A stretch of 64,000 nt of DNA from Apteryx mantelli (GCF_036417845.1 NC_089991.1:11041001-11105000); one strand, 5' to 3'. Positions 1 through 45,270 are shown, counted from the stretch's first letter. Program-made: numbers and translations. Notes: generated by a model not told the origin, from the sequence alone.

Positions 1-3000
1 TTTGGGGAAGAAAAATCTCATACAGCCCCTTCCCTGCTTGCTCAAATTTCTGCTTCTTCCTCCATCCCCTTTTGCTAAAATTGTTTCCTGTTACAAATTA
101 TAGCAACTGTCAAAACCGGTCATTACGTGCAGGCATGCCGAAGTCGGAAACAGCTTCCTCCCTGCCTCAGAGAGCACCGAGCGCGGCTCTGCACAAAGTG
201 GTGCCGCTCAGCCTGCCCAGTCCAGGGACTTTCTGGGCTTTCCACTGCCCATCATGCAACATCATCCTCCAGCGCCCTCAAGACTGTCCTCTGGGTGCCC
301 AAAGCAACACCCCTTGCACTCACTTTTGCCTACATAGTTCAGGCTTGGGAAGGCAAAACCCCTCCATTTCCTACATCTGAGGATTGGGGGTGTTTGCTTG
401 GGCTCATTCATCATTTTTCTGAAAGTCAAATTCGAAGGCCACTTGTGCAATTTGTCAGTAGTCTCCTAAAATCAAAGACCCCTCTCCAATAACTGTGTGG
501 CACAAAACGAACGTATTTATTGCTATTATTTGTGCCACACAGGGGGATATGTTTCCAAACGCAGCATCAGAGTTCTGCCGTTCCAAGCAGCGCAGAAACG
601 CCTAAGAGCAAGAGAGTTTCTGCCCCGAAGATCTTACCATCACATACAGGAAGAGGGACAGCATGTAGAAATAACACACAGAAAAGGAAGCACAAAGCAA
701 CAGCGAGGGAGCAGTGCAATCGGCGGTGGCACAACCCACTCCGTGTGTTGCCACTGCCGAGCTGAGTGTGAGCACCAGGGTCCAGATGGAAAAAATACGC
801 GAGCTTTGCGGGTTGAACTGATGAGTCTTCACTACAAAGTCCTTGGGAGTCACTGGAGAAAGACTCCAAGTTTCACCTCTAAGGTTCTTAGGGACGACAG
901 TGAAACCGAAGGAGATGAGGGAAAATGCGGGGTCTGCCAGGACTTTTCCCGGGTCTCATGCCCACTGCACACAGCGGCAGACAGGCACCTTCACGACTGG
1001 TCTCTGCCACAGACCCGACACCGCGCTGCCCACTTTCCCCCAAAGGTTTCCAAAACGGACACGTCAGAGCTGGCAACAGCAGCCAACCCTCGACTCGGCG
1101 ACGCGCGGCGCATCCGCCAGCCAGCACTGCCCCACGCGAGCTGCGGGCGCACTCTGGCCGGGACGGTGGGGGACGGGGGGCCACCAGGGCCGGCTGCCTT
1201 ATGGAGAGGGGCCCGGGCAGCGTGGCGCGGCACGGCCTTGTGCTGGCGGTGCTTTGCCGACGGCGCTTCCCATGCCGGCCGCGCCGCCGAGAGCAGGTCA
1301 CAGCAGTGCGCGCAGAGACGGGGCTTTTGGGTTTCGCTAGCACGTGCACAGCAAGGCGAGGCTTGCTTTTGCTTCTTCACGCAGGAAATATATCCTGCCT
1401 GCGTGGATGTAAACACAGCCATGTAGGCTGCTAAAAGCAGCCGCTGAAAATTGTTTTTTTTCTGCATATCCTGCCACTGATCAGAGAAGCGAAAGTCCCT
1501 TCGGCCCTGTGCGTTTCGGTAAAACTGCTGAACGTGAGCCTGGCAGGACCTAACACCACCCCAGCAAGAACCTTTTTCATCTTGGAGTGCCCAAAAGGTA
1601 GTTTATAGTATTGTGCATTTTTCAGTTACCACATGCACTTTAAAACCACGGCCAGGTCCCCTTGTCAAAAGCCACCGAACTGTCACACTGTCCTTTCCCC
1701 GCTTCTCCTCCGCGATGACACCCGCAAAACCCCAGACAGCGGAGACCCAGCTGGAGCACTGCAATTGCTGCTTCCCCTGCTAATTGCTGTAGCTAATTAG
1801 ACCTGCCCATGCCTTCTGTCTGCCTGCTACATAAACTTCCTTGTTTCATCTTATATCTGAGCTGCAAGGCCTTTGGCAGTCTCTTACCGTTTATAAAGCA
1901 GAATGACTCGCACAAAGGGATTCAGGCTTCTCGGCGCTGCGGGAAGAAGAGACGAGTTCACGTAAACACACTGCCAAAACGCAGCCAGCAGGTGATACTC
2001 CATGTTGCATGCGCCAGCACCGAAATGGCAAAGTCAGCTGACGGATAGCCAGGCAAAACCCTTCCACATGGGCCATCATTCAGGAAAGTAAAAGGCCAGG
2101 CAGAGCTCCTACAGACACACCAGTCCCATGCCCAAAGGACTAGAAATACAAGCCGTGTGCTGCTCATTAGCTACCTCCACACTGCAGTGAAACGGCAGCT
2201 CTGGGGCAAGCACAAATCCATGTCGCTCCCCATATCGCCGCCTGCTTGCAGGCTGCTGGCACTAACATCCCCGATGAAGCACTGACCCCCGGGCCCTGCG
2301 GGATCCACATGGACAGCACGATCCCGCCACTCCTGAAGCCGAAATTAAGAGTTCCCATATGGTCAATCTGTCCTGAGAGCAGCCTTGGGCCAGATTTAAC
2401 AGTTAGCATAGGAAGGCTTTATGGAGCGAGGACACAGCCTGGATGTCTGAACTTGTGATCACAAGGCAGGTCCTACCTTTCACACTTAAATGTTTGCCCA
2501 GCAGTATCTCTGCAACCTCGTCCTCTTCACAGCCACACACCGAGATGCAGAAGGAAGTCTTTATTGTCAGAGCAGCTTGGGGGAACAACGGGAGAATTTT
2601 AAATTCAGGGCCATAATGAATACGTTGCACGTGTGTGAGGTTGGCTTCGAAGCTGCACGGCGGAGAGCTACAGGGAAGCGGCACAGGTTATTTCAGTTCT
2701 GCAGCTTGCCTGCTCCTATAGAAGAGATTCATGGTGGAGCTGAGACAGCTATCAAGAGCAGGAAAGGAGGAAAGAAATGACAGCAATTGCCCTAGAGGAT
2801 GGTAGTACCACAGCGTCCAAGCACTGGCAGGTGGGGTGAGACCCCGCGGCGGGAACGGCAAAATGACTAGTGGGGGAGACAGCAAAATGGAGAAAAATGA
2901 CAAACTTCTCCTGGTCATGTGCTGGTCACCTTCTTTTCCAGCTCTGATGGCCAGTCCCTCGAAAATCTCAGAAAGTCACTTAATTGGAGCATTTCTGGTA

Positions 3001-4539
3001 CACATTGCCTCACAGGAAGAGGAGAGTATATGTTCCTGGCCAATAATGTACTTTTAGCCAAGAAGAGTAACTGCAGGGTGCAAAAGCTTAGTTTGACCCT
3101 TGCCTAAAAAGCCACATGATGAAAGTCCCCTGTGTTTTAGGACACATGCCTTCCCCCACTCCTCACATGCTGTAAGAATTACTTGTAATTGCAACCAGCA
3201 AAACAGGCAGGAGGTTCTTTGCACGAGCAAATACAGCCAGGATGAACAAGGCTGGCAGAACCGGGCTCCTGCCTTACACAGGCACTGATGTTAATAACCA
3301 TAAAATTATCCTTCTCATTAAAAAAGGAAACCAAACTGCACAACTCCTGCAGGTGTTTTTCTGTATCTCTGTTCTGCATTTTCTGCCATCCCCTTAAGGC
3401 TGAATCCAGACATTTGTGTCGTCTTCTCTCTCATCAACAGAATTATTTTGGAATTTATTTCTTGCAGAGTAGCTTCATCAAATTTTCCTGGTGCCAATGA
3501 AAGAGGGTCAAGAGTTGTTACAGGGAGCTACATTTCCAATATAGTTGAGAAATTCAGAGCAAGTTTACAAGCAATCTCCATTATGGACAGTTAAAGCACT
3601 TTTGGGGAAATTAAATCATACAAAGACGGCGTTGTTAATAATTGGCCAATTATAGAAAAAAGGAACTTCCTCTTTTCCATGCAGAGATGATAACTGTTTG
3701 TTAATAAAATTATTATTATAAAATTGGCATAGCCTGGTTTGCTCAAGAGACCCTGGTCAGAAAATGGAAGATTTTTCCAGATTCCTTGGGCCTCATTAAT
3801 AACAATTAACTGTACAGAGAAAGGGAGAAAGGAATTCTCCTTTGTGGGGAATTACCCGAGAATTATACTGCTGTGACAGACATCCAAACACGCGTCTAAT
3901 CACCCATCACAGTGACTAACCTCCGACCACCGTCATAATGTGAAACACGAGCGTGCTTTTTCTTTCGGTATCCGTGCAGGGCAGGCAGGGCCAGGGCTCT
4001 GGCGGGTTAGCGACCGCACACAATTCGGTGAGATCTTTGTGATCCGGAAGCCGCGGTTTGAAACCCCCACGTGGAGAGTAACAGATGGCGAAGGGGGACA
4101 AGCCCTGCTGCTAGCAGCAGTATCCTCTTACTCAGCAGGACCCCAACGTCTGTCCCCAGGCACCCTCCCCCTTCCAAAAACAACCGGCACAGAGGACTCT
4201 CAATCACTGAGCCAGCACGGAGGGTTTAGTATGTGCCTCTTTTTCTTCTCGTCGTTCCTTTCTGATCCCTTCAGCCCACGGAAATTTCCTGCAAAATCCT
4301 TTCATTCCTTTCCAGGTGGGATGTGGCTGCCACCCGTGAACTCATCGCCAACATCCTCAGTTTGAAAGTTCAATACAAAGAAACGCTACCGGGGCACATC
4401 TCGATCACAGATTGCCTCATGCGCGGAAAACCAGACGTTCTGGAGTGCAAAGGTTTTGCCGACTCCAAGTGACGCCAAAGCACGAACCTCAAAAAATCTG
4501 CAAAAGCCACAAATTCCCTGGAGCTCGGGCCCATCACTC
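1..4539. other. Gene-free stretch left of the CpG island
   Basis: I find no exon here that I can name. Open frames are short, overlap on both strands and lack splice signals joined to a conserved peptide. I looked on the minus strand for the first coding exon of CYFIP2 (N-terminus MTTHVTLEDALSN), expected downstream of the CpG island from mammalian gene order, and did not see it. The stretch is best read as part of a first intron of that gene or as intergenic DNA. Confidence 0.5.
1070..1345. other. Secondary CpG-rich segment
   Basis: CpG dinucleotides are dense here (for example around 1096-1115 and 1260-1295) while the flanks are ordinary AT-balanced sequence. It could be a small CpG island or alternative promoter. 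No coding exon or initiation signal supports a gene, so the call rests on base composition only. Confidence 0.4.
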
Positions 4540-4730
4540 CCAACCTCCGCACAGACCCCATCGCTTCCTCCTCCCCTCGCCTCCCCGAGGGGCACCATTT
4601 TTAAACGCTATTGATGATGGGAGCACCGACTGGGGAGCCAGGGCCACCTCCCGCTCCTCGGCCCGGCGCATCCGCCGCTCCTCCATCTCCTCCACCCCCA
4701 TCTCTCCCGTGTGGAGCCTCCCTCCGGCCC

Positions 4731-4985
4731 CAGCGCTGCCATCGCCCGTGTGGAGCATCGCTCCATCCCCCAGCGCTGCCATCGCCCGTGCGGAGCATCG
4801 CTGCATCCCCCAGCGCTGCCATCGCCCGTGCGGAGCATCGCTGCATCCCCCAGCGCTGCCATCGCCCGTGCGGAGCATCGCTCCGGCCGCAGCGCTGCCA
4901 TCGCCCGTGCGGAGCATCGCTCCGGCCGCAGCGCTGCCATCGCCCGTGCGGAGCATCGCTCCGGCCGCAGCGCTGCCATCGCCGC
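4731..4985. repeat. 39-40 bp GC-rich minisatellite inside the CpG island
   Basis: Six head-to-tail units, each starting CAGCGCTGCC: 4731-4770, 4771-4810, 4811-4850 (40 bp each), then 4851-4889, 4890-4928, 4929-4967 (39 bp each), followed by a partial unit. A degenerate copy precedes it at about 4701-4730. The 40-bp units share an ATCCCC ending and the 39-bp units a GGCCG ending, so there are two sub-families, each expanded as a block. Units abut with no spacers. Each carries a CCATCGCC core. Confidence 0.95.
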
Positions 4986-5149
4986 CAGCGGCCGGGCCTG
5001 CGGCGCGTCCCAGCGCGGGGTTCGTCGCGCTCCCCCCCCTCCGCAGGGGGACGGGGCAGCCAGGCGGGGGGCGCGGGGGAGGCGACCTGGGGTCTTTTCC
5101 CGGCGCTTGCAGCGGGCGCAGGGCGGCTCGGCACTGCAGGTGGCTCGAA

Positions 5150-5161
5150 GCATTGTGGGAT
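5150..5161 (-). promoter_or_regulatory. ZNF143/THAP11-like site
   Basis: Read on the minus strand the sequence is ATCCCACAATGC, which fits the CCCAYAATGC core known for ZNF143/THAP11 sites in CpG-island promoters. It is a single motif match and lies inside the island. Confidence 0.4.
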
Positions 5162-5313
5162 ACATCCGCGCACCTCCCGCCGCCGCGGGCCTCCTCCCGC
5201 CGCTGCCCCCGCGGCGGCACCTGCCCCGGCCCGGCACCCGCGCACCGCTGCGCCCGCCGCCGCCGGCCCCGGCGCCCTCGGCCGCCCGCGCGGGCGCAGC
5301 CCCGCGCAGCCGC

Positions 5314-5329
5314 GGGGGGGGGGGGGGGG
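5314..5329 (+). repeat. Run of 16 G
   Basis: An uninterrupted guanine run on the plus strand in the CpG island, close to the putative first exon. Such runs are length-unstable and often mis-assembled, so the exact count is doubtful. Confidence 0.9.
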
Positions 5330-5390
5330 AGGATGCGGCCGCGCAGCCCCCGCGCAGCGCAGCGCAGCCCCCCGCGCCGGCCCCGCTCAC

Positions 5391-5600
5391 CTGGCGCTCC
5401 GCGGGATGCCGCGCTGCTCCGCGCCGCTCCGCTCCGCGCCGCCCCGCGCCGCCCGCACAAAGAGCAGGAAATGGCTGCAGCAAGTGCACTTCCGCGGCTC
5501 TCCGCCGGCCCCTCCGCACGGCGGCGGGGGGAGCCCCGGCCCCCGCCGCGGGAAGGGGCTGGAGCCGCGCGGGCGGCTCCTCCCCCGGCTGCGCGGGGGA
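5391..5600 (-). other. Putative non-coding first exon, minus strand
   Basis: The minus strand reads GGAGCGCCAG|GTGAGCGGGG with the donor GT at 5390-5389, a near-perfect U1 site in the CpG island. The exon would end at 5391; its 5' end cannot be fixed and 5600 is a placeholder. No long conserved peptide leads into the donor, so it would be 5' UTR. By synteny it would belong to CYFIP2. Confidence 0.35.
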
Positions 5601-5870
5601 TGCGCGGCGCCGCCGCCCCCGCGCAGGGGCGGCCGCATCCCCCCGCGCCGCCCGCGGCTCCCCGCCGCGGCCCCGACCCCTGCCCGGGCGAGGAGGAGCG
5701 GGGAGGCGTTTTGCCGAAATGGCCGGGGGAGAATGGCTAAAAAAGCCGATTTACGCACGGAAAAGGATGGGGATGCTGCTGGCGGCGGCGGCGGCGGCTC
5801 TCGCAGCCCCCAGAAGCGCTGGCTGAACACAGTGCGGTGCCTGAGAGGCAGGACCGGCTGCGCGAGTCCC

Positions 5871-8728
5871 CATCTTGCTGCTGCAGAGCCTGCCGGGGTG
5901 CCAGGCATGCAGGCTCTGATCACCACAGAGGGCTTGTGCCACAGAGAGATTATTTTTTAATACTGCTTTAACGACAGTACAGTCCTATTCCCATACTATA
6001 TATAAAGCCTTGGTTTGCTGAGCATGTAAGGGACAAAAACCAGAAGACAGTGCCTTTGCTCTAGGCTCCAAGACTCTTCTGAGTCAACACTACATCCAAA
6101 AGATCTTCCTTTTGGCGTTTTGGGTATTTGGCATTTTTTCAGGGACAAGCTTCCAGTTCTTTTGCTCATGCTTCTTTTTAAAGCTCCAATACAGTTGTTC
6201 AGATCTAGTGTGAAACGCAAACTGGACCTGTTACAACCTCCAGAGTAACATCTCTGCATGGTGATTGATGCAAACCTTGCAAAGGGCTTTCATTCATTTT
6301 TATGCAGCCCTCATAGGTTCGGATGCTTCTCTCTGTTAAAAAGACAGCGGTGGATATCCAAGGACTGTTGAAAGCCCAGTGCATATCTAGAGATATTTCC
6401 ACAGTGGCCGCTGGCAGCATCCCTTTCCTGAACATCAGTCTGTGCTAAAAATGGACTAGATCTGGACCTTTCCTGGATTCAAATAACCACTGCCAATTCC
6501 TCACCAGTAAGCCTGCTGCTCTGTTGTCAATGACAGCTTGGGTCTGAGCTTGCTCAGGAGCACAGACTCCCCAGTATGAGCTCTGGCTACATGTTGGCTC
6601 CACAGGGAAGCTTGGACACCAGGTCTACACCGTAGCTCTGCTGCGATAGGTAGACTGGATGCACTAGGCTGGAGGCACTAGGGTCTGCAAACTCCAAAAG
6701 CAGCAAGACAGAGTCTTCGAAACTGTCTTCATTTAAATAGACAGCACCGCACCTGAAAAAATTTATTAATAGTTACTCTAGGAACAGACCCTTCTTCCTT
6801 TCCCTGTGTAGCAGGCTTCTACCTCAGCTTTAACTGGAACATTTTGCAGCCATGGTTCCTCTTTTTAGTATCTGTTGCTTGTCAGAAAGATTCAGTAAAT
6901 TAGCATTCTTAATGCAGATCCAAGAGATTTAACAGCTAATATTACTCTGAGGCCGTGGGTGAAACAAGGTCAATTCAAGAAAACTGTGGCAGTGAAAACT
7001 GTTGTGAATTCTTTTTTTTTCTTTTTGCAGGGTTTAACTCATTCCCATTATCAGCCAGGCTAAGGGTGATGAGAATTCTGTGAATATTATGATATTATTT
7101 TAATTTTCTACTCTGTGTTGTCTTAGATCATAGAATAATAGAATAAGCTTATTTGCATTTGTCCTGCAGGTCTCTTTGCAAAAGAGGAAGAATGCTAGTG
7201 AGGAGCAGGCCACGTACAGGTACAGATGTGTGCATCAGATACAGTGTGGGCATCACCTGTTTGTGGGCGTGGAGGCCAGAGCAAGAAATAGTGTCAGGGT
7301 GTTGTGAGGTGAACAGAACAATACACGTGAGCTTGTCCACATGGGGAGAATTAGCAGAGCCTTCCATCGTGCTGCAGAGAGCAGAGTTCAGAGAGCACAG
7401 ACAGAGCCGCACATCACATGGGAATATATTCACTAAAAAATGTTTCAGGAAATTTTGGATTTTTCCAGGCCAAATTTTACTGTCTTCTAGCTATGAAGGC
7501 AGATGTGTCAGTGCTTTCTCACTGTGCAGGTCTAGACCTTCTAATTAAGAATAAAGCACCAGGAATAAAGAACTAGGGAAAAAGGTAATTGCCCACTGGA
7601 ACAAGTGGATACTTGTGGATATTTAATGAAGAGCAAATGGATATTTATTGCAATTCTTCCTAAGTGTTGCAGTGCATCTAATCCCACATCTGGAAATGTT
7701 TGAAGGAACACTGGGTAATGCCTGGTTTGGGGGAGTAAGTTTGTGACTTTGGTAGTTCCAAGTGCTACCTGTAACATGTCAAAACCTACACTATCATTGG
7801 GTTTATTGAAAGAAAGTTCCTCAAAGGAACAGATGAAGAACAGGCAGGATGGGAAGAAATTGTATTTCGTTGCATATGGAACTTGGTGCTATGTATCAAA
7901 TATAGATCAAATATTGATCAGCCCCCCTGGAGTCGTCAGCCCTCTCCCACAGAGTGTGAAGATGAGAAGCACTTACATGTCAGGGTGGGGGAGCAGCTGG
8001 CTCCAGTGCCAGCAGCAGCGGCATGGGAGCAGTACCTCTGCATGGGCTCTTCATCCCACTCTCCTCTGCAGGTGGCTAGTAGGAGCAGAGCAAGCAGGAA
8101 CAGGGACCTCTGACCAGGCGAGCTCGGCTTTCAGGCTTTTCGGCTTTTTTGTTACCAGTGTGTTAGCATCAAGCAGTTGTCACAGTATGGCACCATCATT
8201 TTGAGATTCTTCAAGTATCTTGTAAATATTAGCGGGCAAACATCACCTGGGAGCATTCAAATATTATTATCCCCATTTTACAAAGACCCAAAGAATTTGA
8301 AGCCATGACACTGGATGTTCAAACTTAGAAATCTATGTCTATGTGTCCATATAGTAAATTCACCCAATTTTCAGAGGTTCTGAATATTTACTAATCCCAG
8401 TGAACCCAGCATATAATCTAACCCCAGAACATAGCCATAAATCAGGGGAACAGATGTATTTCATAAACCAGAGCAGGCTTGTTTGTTTCTTGGTGAGAAG
8501 GATTTTGAGGAAGGGCAGGCAGTATGATTATAACAGCATAAGCATTGTTTTTGCATTTATGTTAACACATAATGAAACATAGTGAAAGCCATAGTTGAGA
8601 CACAGCAATTTATTGTTTTTAAAAATATGTATTGTTTACATAGAAATTCCTACAAAAGAAGATCCGAACATAAGACTTCACAATATTATCTTGTGCAATA
8701 GTAACTAGCTAATAAATATTACATTTAC
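5871..8728. other. Non-coding stretch
   Basis: No recognisable exon, RNA gene or intact repeat. A short ATAGAATAATAGAATAAG run near 7131 recalls the tail of a reversed CR1 but no CR1 body follows it. Confidence 0.5.
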
Positions 8729-8955
8729 CTCATCTGAACATAAATATAGTCTCCAAAACACTGCCTAGCAGAGCGATATTGCTGCTGCTTAATAGCAACA
8801 TCCTCAGGGCTAACAGATCCCTGGTTCCTACCAAGGCGGAGGGGGTAGCATGCCAGAAGCTTGACTTCGCGAGCCACAGCGAGAGTGCCTGCACTCAGGG
8901 AAGAATTATTCAGAGTGCTTCTGGGGTTATACAGATCCTCTAAGTGCAACCTGGA
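8729..8955 (-). other. Exon-like open block of unknown identity
   Basis: On the minus strand a pyrimidine run ending CCCCCAG (AG at 8957-8956) leads into 227 nt that are open in one frame (75 codons plus 2 nt). They end at ATGAG|GTAAAT with the donor GT at 8728-8727. The predicted peptide includes LHLEDLYNPRS near the start and FGDYIYVQM at the end. I do not recognise it, and it is not part of ITK or CYFIP2. It lies 2.2 kb beyond the ITK stop on the same strand. It could be an exon of an unknown transcript, a pseudogene piece, or chance. Confidence 0.25.
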
Positions 8956-10157
8956 CTGGGGGAAAAAAAGGGGGTTTTGGCCAGGTGTCCTCCAATCTAG
9001 TTGTAGATGTGCAGTGCCATGTGCTTAGGGCTATTGAAAACCTCATTGACTAAATGTGAACTTTAGCACCACAGGAACATGGCAGCGGGTTAACTCAGAC
9101 TAAAAGGACGAGGGGGACAAAAAGCAATTCAGCTTATGTTCACTGTAGGCAAGAATTCAAAACCTCTTTATAGGTGCTCATATTCCAGCTATTGGTTCAG
9201 ACTATCATGATGTTTTTGGCAGCAGTCCTGACTTGAAGGTAGCACTCTGATCCTGCGTTTTGGCATGACCCACCTCTGGTCTGAATGTTAGGATTCACCT
9301 TGCCTAGGAGAATCAGTCTGGATGATATTTGTACAAATAAAACAAAGAAAATAATGTGGAATTAAAGCAAAGTAGGAAGATGTATAAGATAGGAACTAGT
9401 GCCTTGCCCATATTCACATAGCTGAAAAGATATTCTGGCTCTCAAAAGCCAGCCTAGAGCCGTGGGTCTGAAAAATACCAGCAATAAAACCTCCTTCTAT
9501 GAAGAAAAAGTTTGACACAGGATAAGTGAGATCGTGGGATTACAGTATTTCCTTGTTCCATTTTTGTTGGCAAAAATCTCTGAACCCGGCTTCTGTAATG
9601 ACATCAGAACCTGCTGCTGGAAGGTTGCAACTCAAAGGTTTTGTGAACTGCTGTCACATAAGGTTTACTCATGTCCTAGCTTCTCCAAACAGAGGAACAA
9701 CAAAAACACATACTGCATATATACACATATCATGCACCAGTCCTCTTGCCTTCTCTAGTAATTCTTAATGCTCTGCAGAAAGTCCTGATCTTATTTACAA
9801 ATTCTGCAGGACGCTAACCCCCACACTTTTGTTTTTGAGATCAATTATGTCAAAACAATATCTCTGTCTTGCAGTAAAAATTGCAGATTTTAACTGAAGT
9901 ACCAGGAGATAGATCCTGTCTACACCTTCTTCCACTGTTGCCACATAATGTGGAACTCAGCATGAAGTACCCAGACAGTCCACCTCACATAGGACTTTCT
10001 TTCTTTCTTTTGTTGATTGTGACAATCCCTAGAGGATTCACCAGTTTGTTCACAGAAGAGAGAGAGAAGGCTTTACTTGCAATGATTCAGTTACTCTTGG
10101 AGTGGGAGAAAACATTTCTTATTATCACTGGAGTGCTGAGCACATAGTCTGCAATGT
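8956..10157. other. Non-coding stretch between the exon-like block and the ITK 3' end
   Basis: No gene seen. The only structure I noted between here and the ITK 3' UTR is low-complexity sequence such as the CTTTCTTTCTTT run near 9999. Confidence 0.5.
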
Positions 10158-10163
10158 TTTAAT
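10158..10163 (-). terminator. ITK: Candidate ITK poly(A) signal ATTAAA
   Basis: The plus strand reads TTTAAT, i.e. ATTAAA on the ITK strand. It is the first canonical-like signal I find after the stop codon at 11178. A T/G-rich stretch (GAAATGTTTTCTCCC) follows within about 50 nt on the minus strand. Use would give a 3' UTR of roughly 1 kb. An AATAAA at 8614-8609 is an alternative distal signal. Confidence 0.35.
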
Positions 10164-11177
10164 CCTGTGGCAATCCTTCTGGAGCACTGTGGCTCTTTCC
10201 TTCCAAACACACTAGTTCAGGAGGAGGTTCCTGTGCCTTTTAGATATCAGATAATCAGATCATGGGATCTGTCTCACCCCTGGATCATAGCACTCTGCAC
10301 TGCTGAGTCCGCCCATACTCAGTTCAAAGACTGGTGGACTTCCTTTCTTTATCTTCTGATGTTGAAAGACCGAAGAAAAATTTGATACAAACTTTAGGCT
10401 TTGACCTTTTCCTACCAAGAGTGTACATTAGAGAGCGTACATTTACATTAGAGAGTCCCACTTTCCCAGTCACTATATAAGGCAATCTGAGAGTATTTCA
10501 AGACTCTTCAACACATTGCTTTTTCTCTCCTTTCCTTACAAACTCATATGCACATACCCCTTCAGCTTGCAGGGTACCAGAATCCTGTTCTTGTTATGCC
10601 ACAGTTTCAGAGAAAATCATGCAAAGGAAGAACAAAACCATCTTGAAATATCAACATCAAAAATGCAATGACTATATCCAGCCTGTTCTGTTGTGTCCCA
10701 GGCCTATTTCTGTTAAGAGCTTTCAGGTCCAGCCCACTCTGAATTAGACAGCTACAGAAACGTCTGATTGTTCCTCCTCAGTTGAAGACTTCCCCCCCCC
10801 CCCCCAGGGAAAACCTTCATTTGGGAGTTCTCAGGACTGGAACAGCAATGTCAGGTATCTTAGTTTTCACACCATATCTTCATGAGAAATGGACTTGCTG
10901 GACTGTGTGGTTCAGAAACCTGTGCTGAATAGCTGGTTCTGTTTGTAAGATTTGTAACCATTCCTGGCCAAACCAAAAGTTTGTGTATGTCTGCTCTCTG
11001 GAAGACATGAGGATATCTGGTCTGTCTGGAATTAACGGCCTCTGCTGTCTCCTGCTCTCCCAGGAATACAGCAAGTGTCTATGGTGAAAGGATTCCTGTT
11101 AATGCTTTGTGTGGGGAAAATCCAACCATCTGTCCTCTCAGGACTCTGTTAGCTTCGTTTAGTGGCCAGTGTCGTGA
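10164..11177 (-). other. ITK: Probable ITK 3' UTR
   Basis: Non-coding sequence between the ITK stop codon and the first candidate poly(A) signal. It contains a run of 14 C on the plus strand (10792-10805) and a near-tandem pair of TACATTAGAGAG (10424-10435 and 10444-10455). The extent is inferred from the poly(A) motif only. Confidence 0.4.
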
Positions 11178-44589
<33,412 letters not shown>

Positions 44590-45270
44590 TGCTGCGCCAA
44601 GAATGGTCCTCTCCCAGGACATGGGATGCCTGCCCTACGCACCGAGCACCCGTCCAAAACAGAGAAACAAGAAGGAAGGCAGTTAATTTTTTTAACAAAA
44701 AAGGTGTTCATAAGGCAGCGTAGGTGCTTTGAGCCTTATCTTCCCATCTACAGCAAAGCTTCCTTTCTGTCAAACCATAACCACATCCTCTCTGAAGTCA
44801 TAAACCGAACAGCACATGCTGAAATATACTCTAAGGTAAATGTTGTGGAAAAAATAACACTTTAGGGACATTCAACAGATGTGAGTCAATGATCAAGGAT
44901 TAATAAAGAGGTGTGGCATGATTAAGCATCTGTCTCCTACTTGTCCATTTAGTAAATACAGTCATAAATGCATACACTGAACTTGAACGTACAGGACAAG
45001 TGTCTTTCCTATCCTCTTAGAAGTAGGTCATGCATCCATATTTCTTTTTAAAGAAAAGAAGTATTTTGAGGAAGTCTCTTACATAACATGAAAGTTCCTA
45101 ATATGTAAGCAAAGGCAAAAGGCAGTTTGAGGCAATTAAACCTACTACTTATATAAAAAAATCATATCCATTATATATTTTATAAGAAAGGATAAATATT
45201 TGCAGTTGTTAGATATTTAAACTGATAACAAATGGTTATAATATCTGATAACTAATTAGTTATCATCGGT
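44590..45270 (-). promoter_or_regulatory. ITK: ITK upstream region
   Basis: There is no CpG island and no convincing TATA box close to the start, as expected for a tissue-restricted gene. On the ITK strand AGATAAGG (a GATA core) lies about 150 bp upstream of the ATG. A further cluster of GATA cores ends in the palindrome at 45247-45264. The TSS is not placed. Confidence 0.35.
45247..45264. promoter_or_regulatory. Perfect 18-bp palindrome GATAACTAATTAGTTATC
   Basis: It reads the same on both strands. It combines two opposed GATAAC cores with a central TAATTA homeodomain-type core. Further GATAAC and GTTATA cores lie just upstream (about 45222-45240). It is about 660 bp upstream of the ITK start codon. 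Confidence 0.6.

Larger units (their letters stand above)
4540..5870 (-). promoter_or_regulatory. Large CpG island, probable promoter (CYFIP2 by synteny)
   Basis: About 1.3 kb of very GC- and CpG-rich sequence, the strongest island in the left half. All reading frames are open over long distances, which is a side effect of the composition and not evidence of protein. On the minus strand a consensus donor (CAG|GTGAGC) falls at 5391/5390, fitting a first exon transcribed leftwards. In mammals the gene beyond the 3' end of ITK on the same strand is CYFIP2, a WAVE-complex subunit, so this is its likely promoter. The island itself is seen; strand and gene name are inferred. Confidence 0.6.

Noticed and set aside
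497-1434. Open frame of about 309 codons on the plus strand and its shadows
   Set aside because: It coincides with a CpG-rich segment, is open on both strands, and the peptide shows no domain or codon-level conservation signal I can see.
4731-4985. CRISPR-like regular array
   Set aside because: The 39-40 bp units abut directly, with no unique spacers, in a vertebrate CpG island; it is a minisatellite.
4412-5960. Very long overlapping open frames on both strands (up to about 450 codons)
   Set aside because: They lie in the CpG island and minisatellite, where stop codons are rare by composition. Several frames are open at once, and the peptides are low-complexity Ala/Pro/Arg with no family resemblance.
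7125-7150. Reversed CR1 tail (ATCATAGAATAATAGAAT)
   Set aside because: Only the octamer-like words are present; the CR1 body that should follow is absent, so the similarity is too short.
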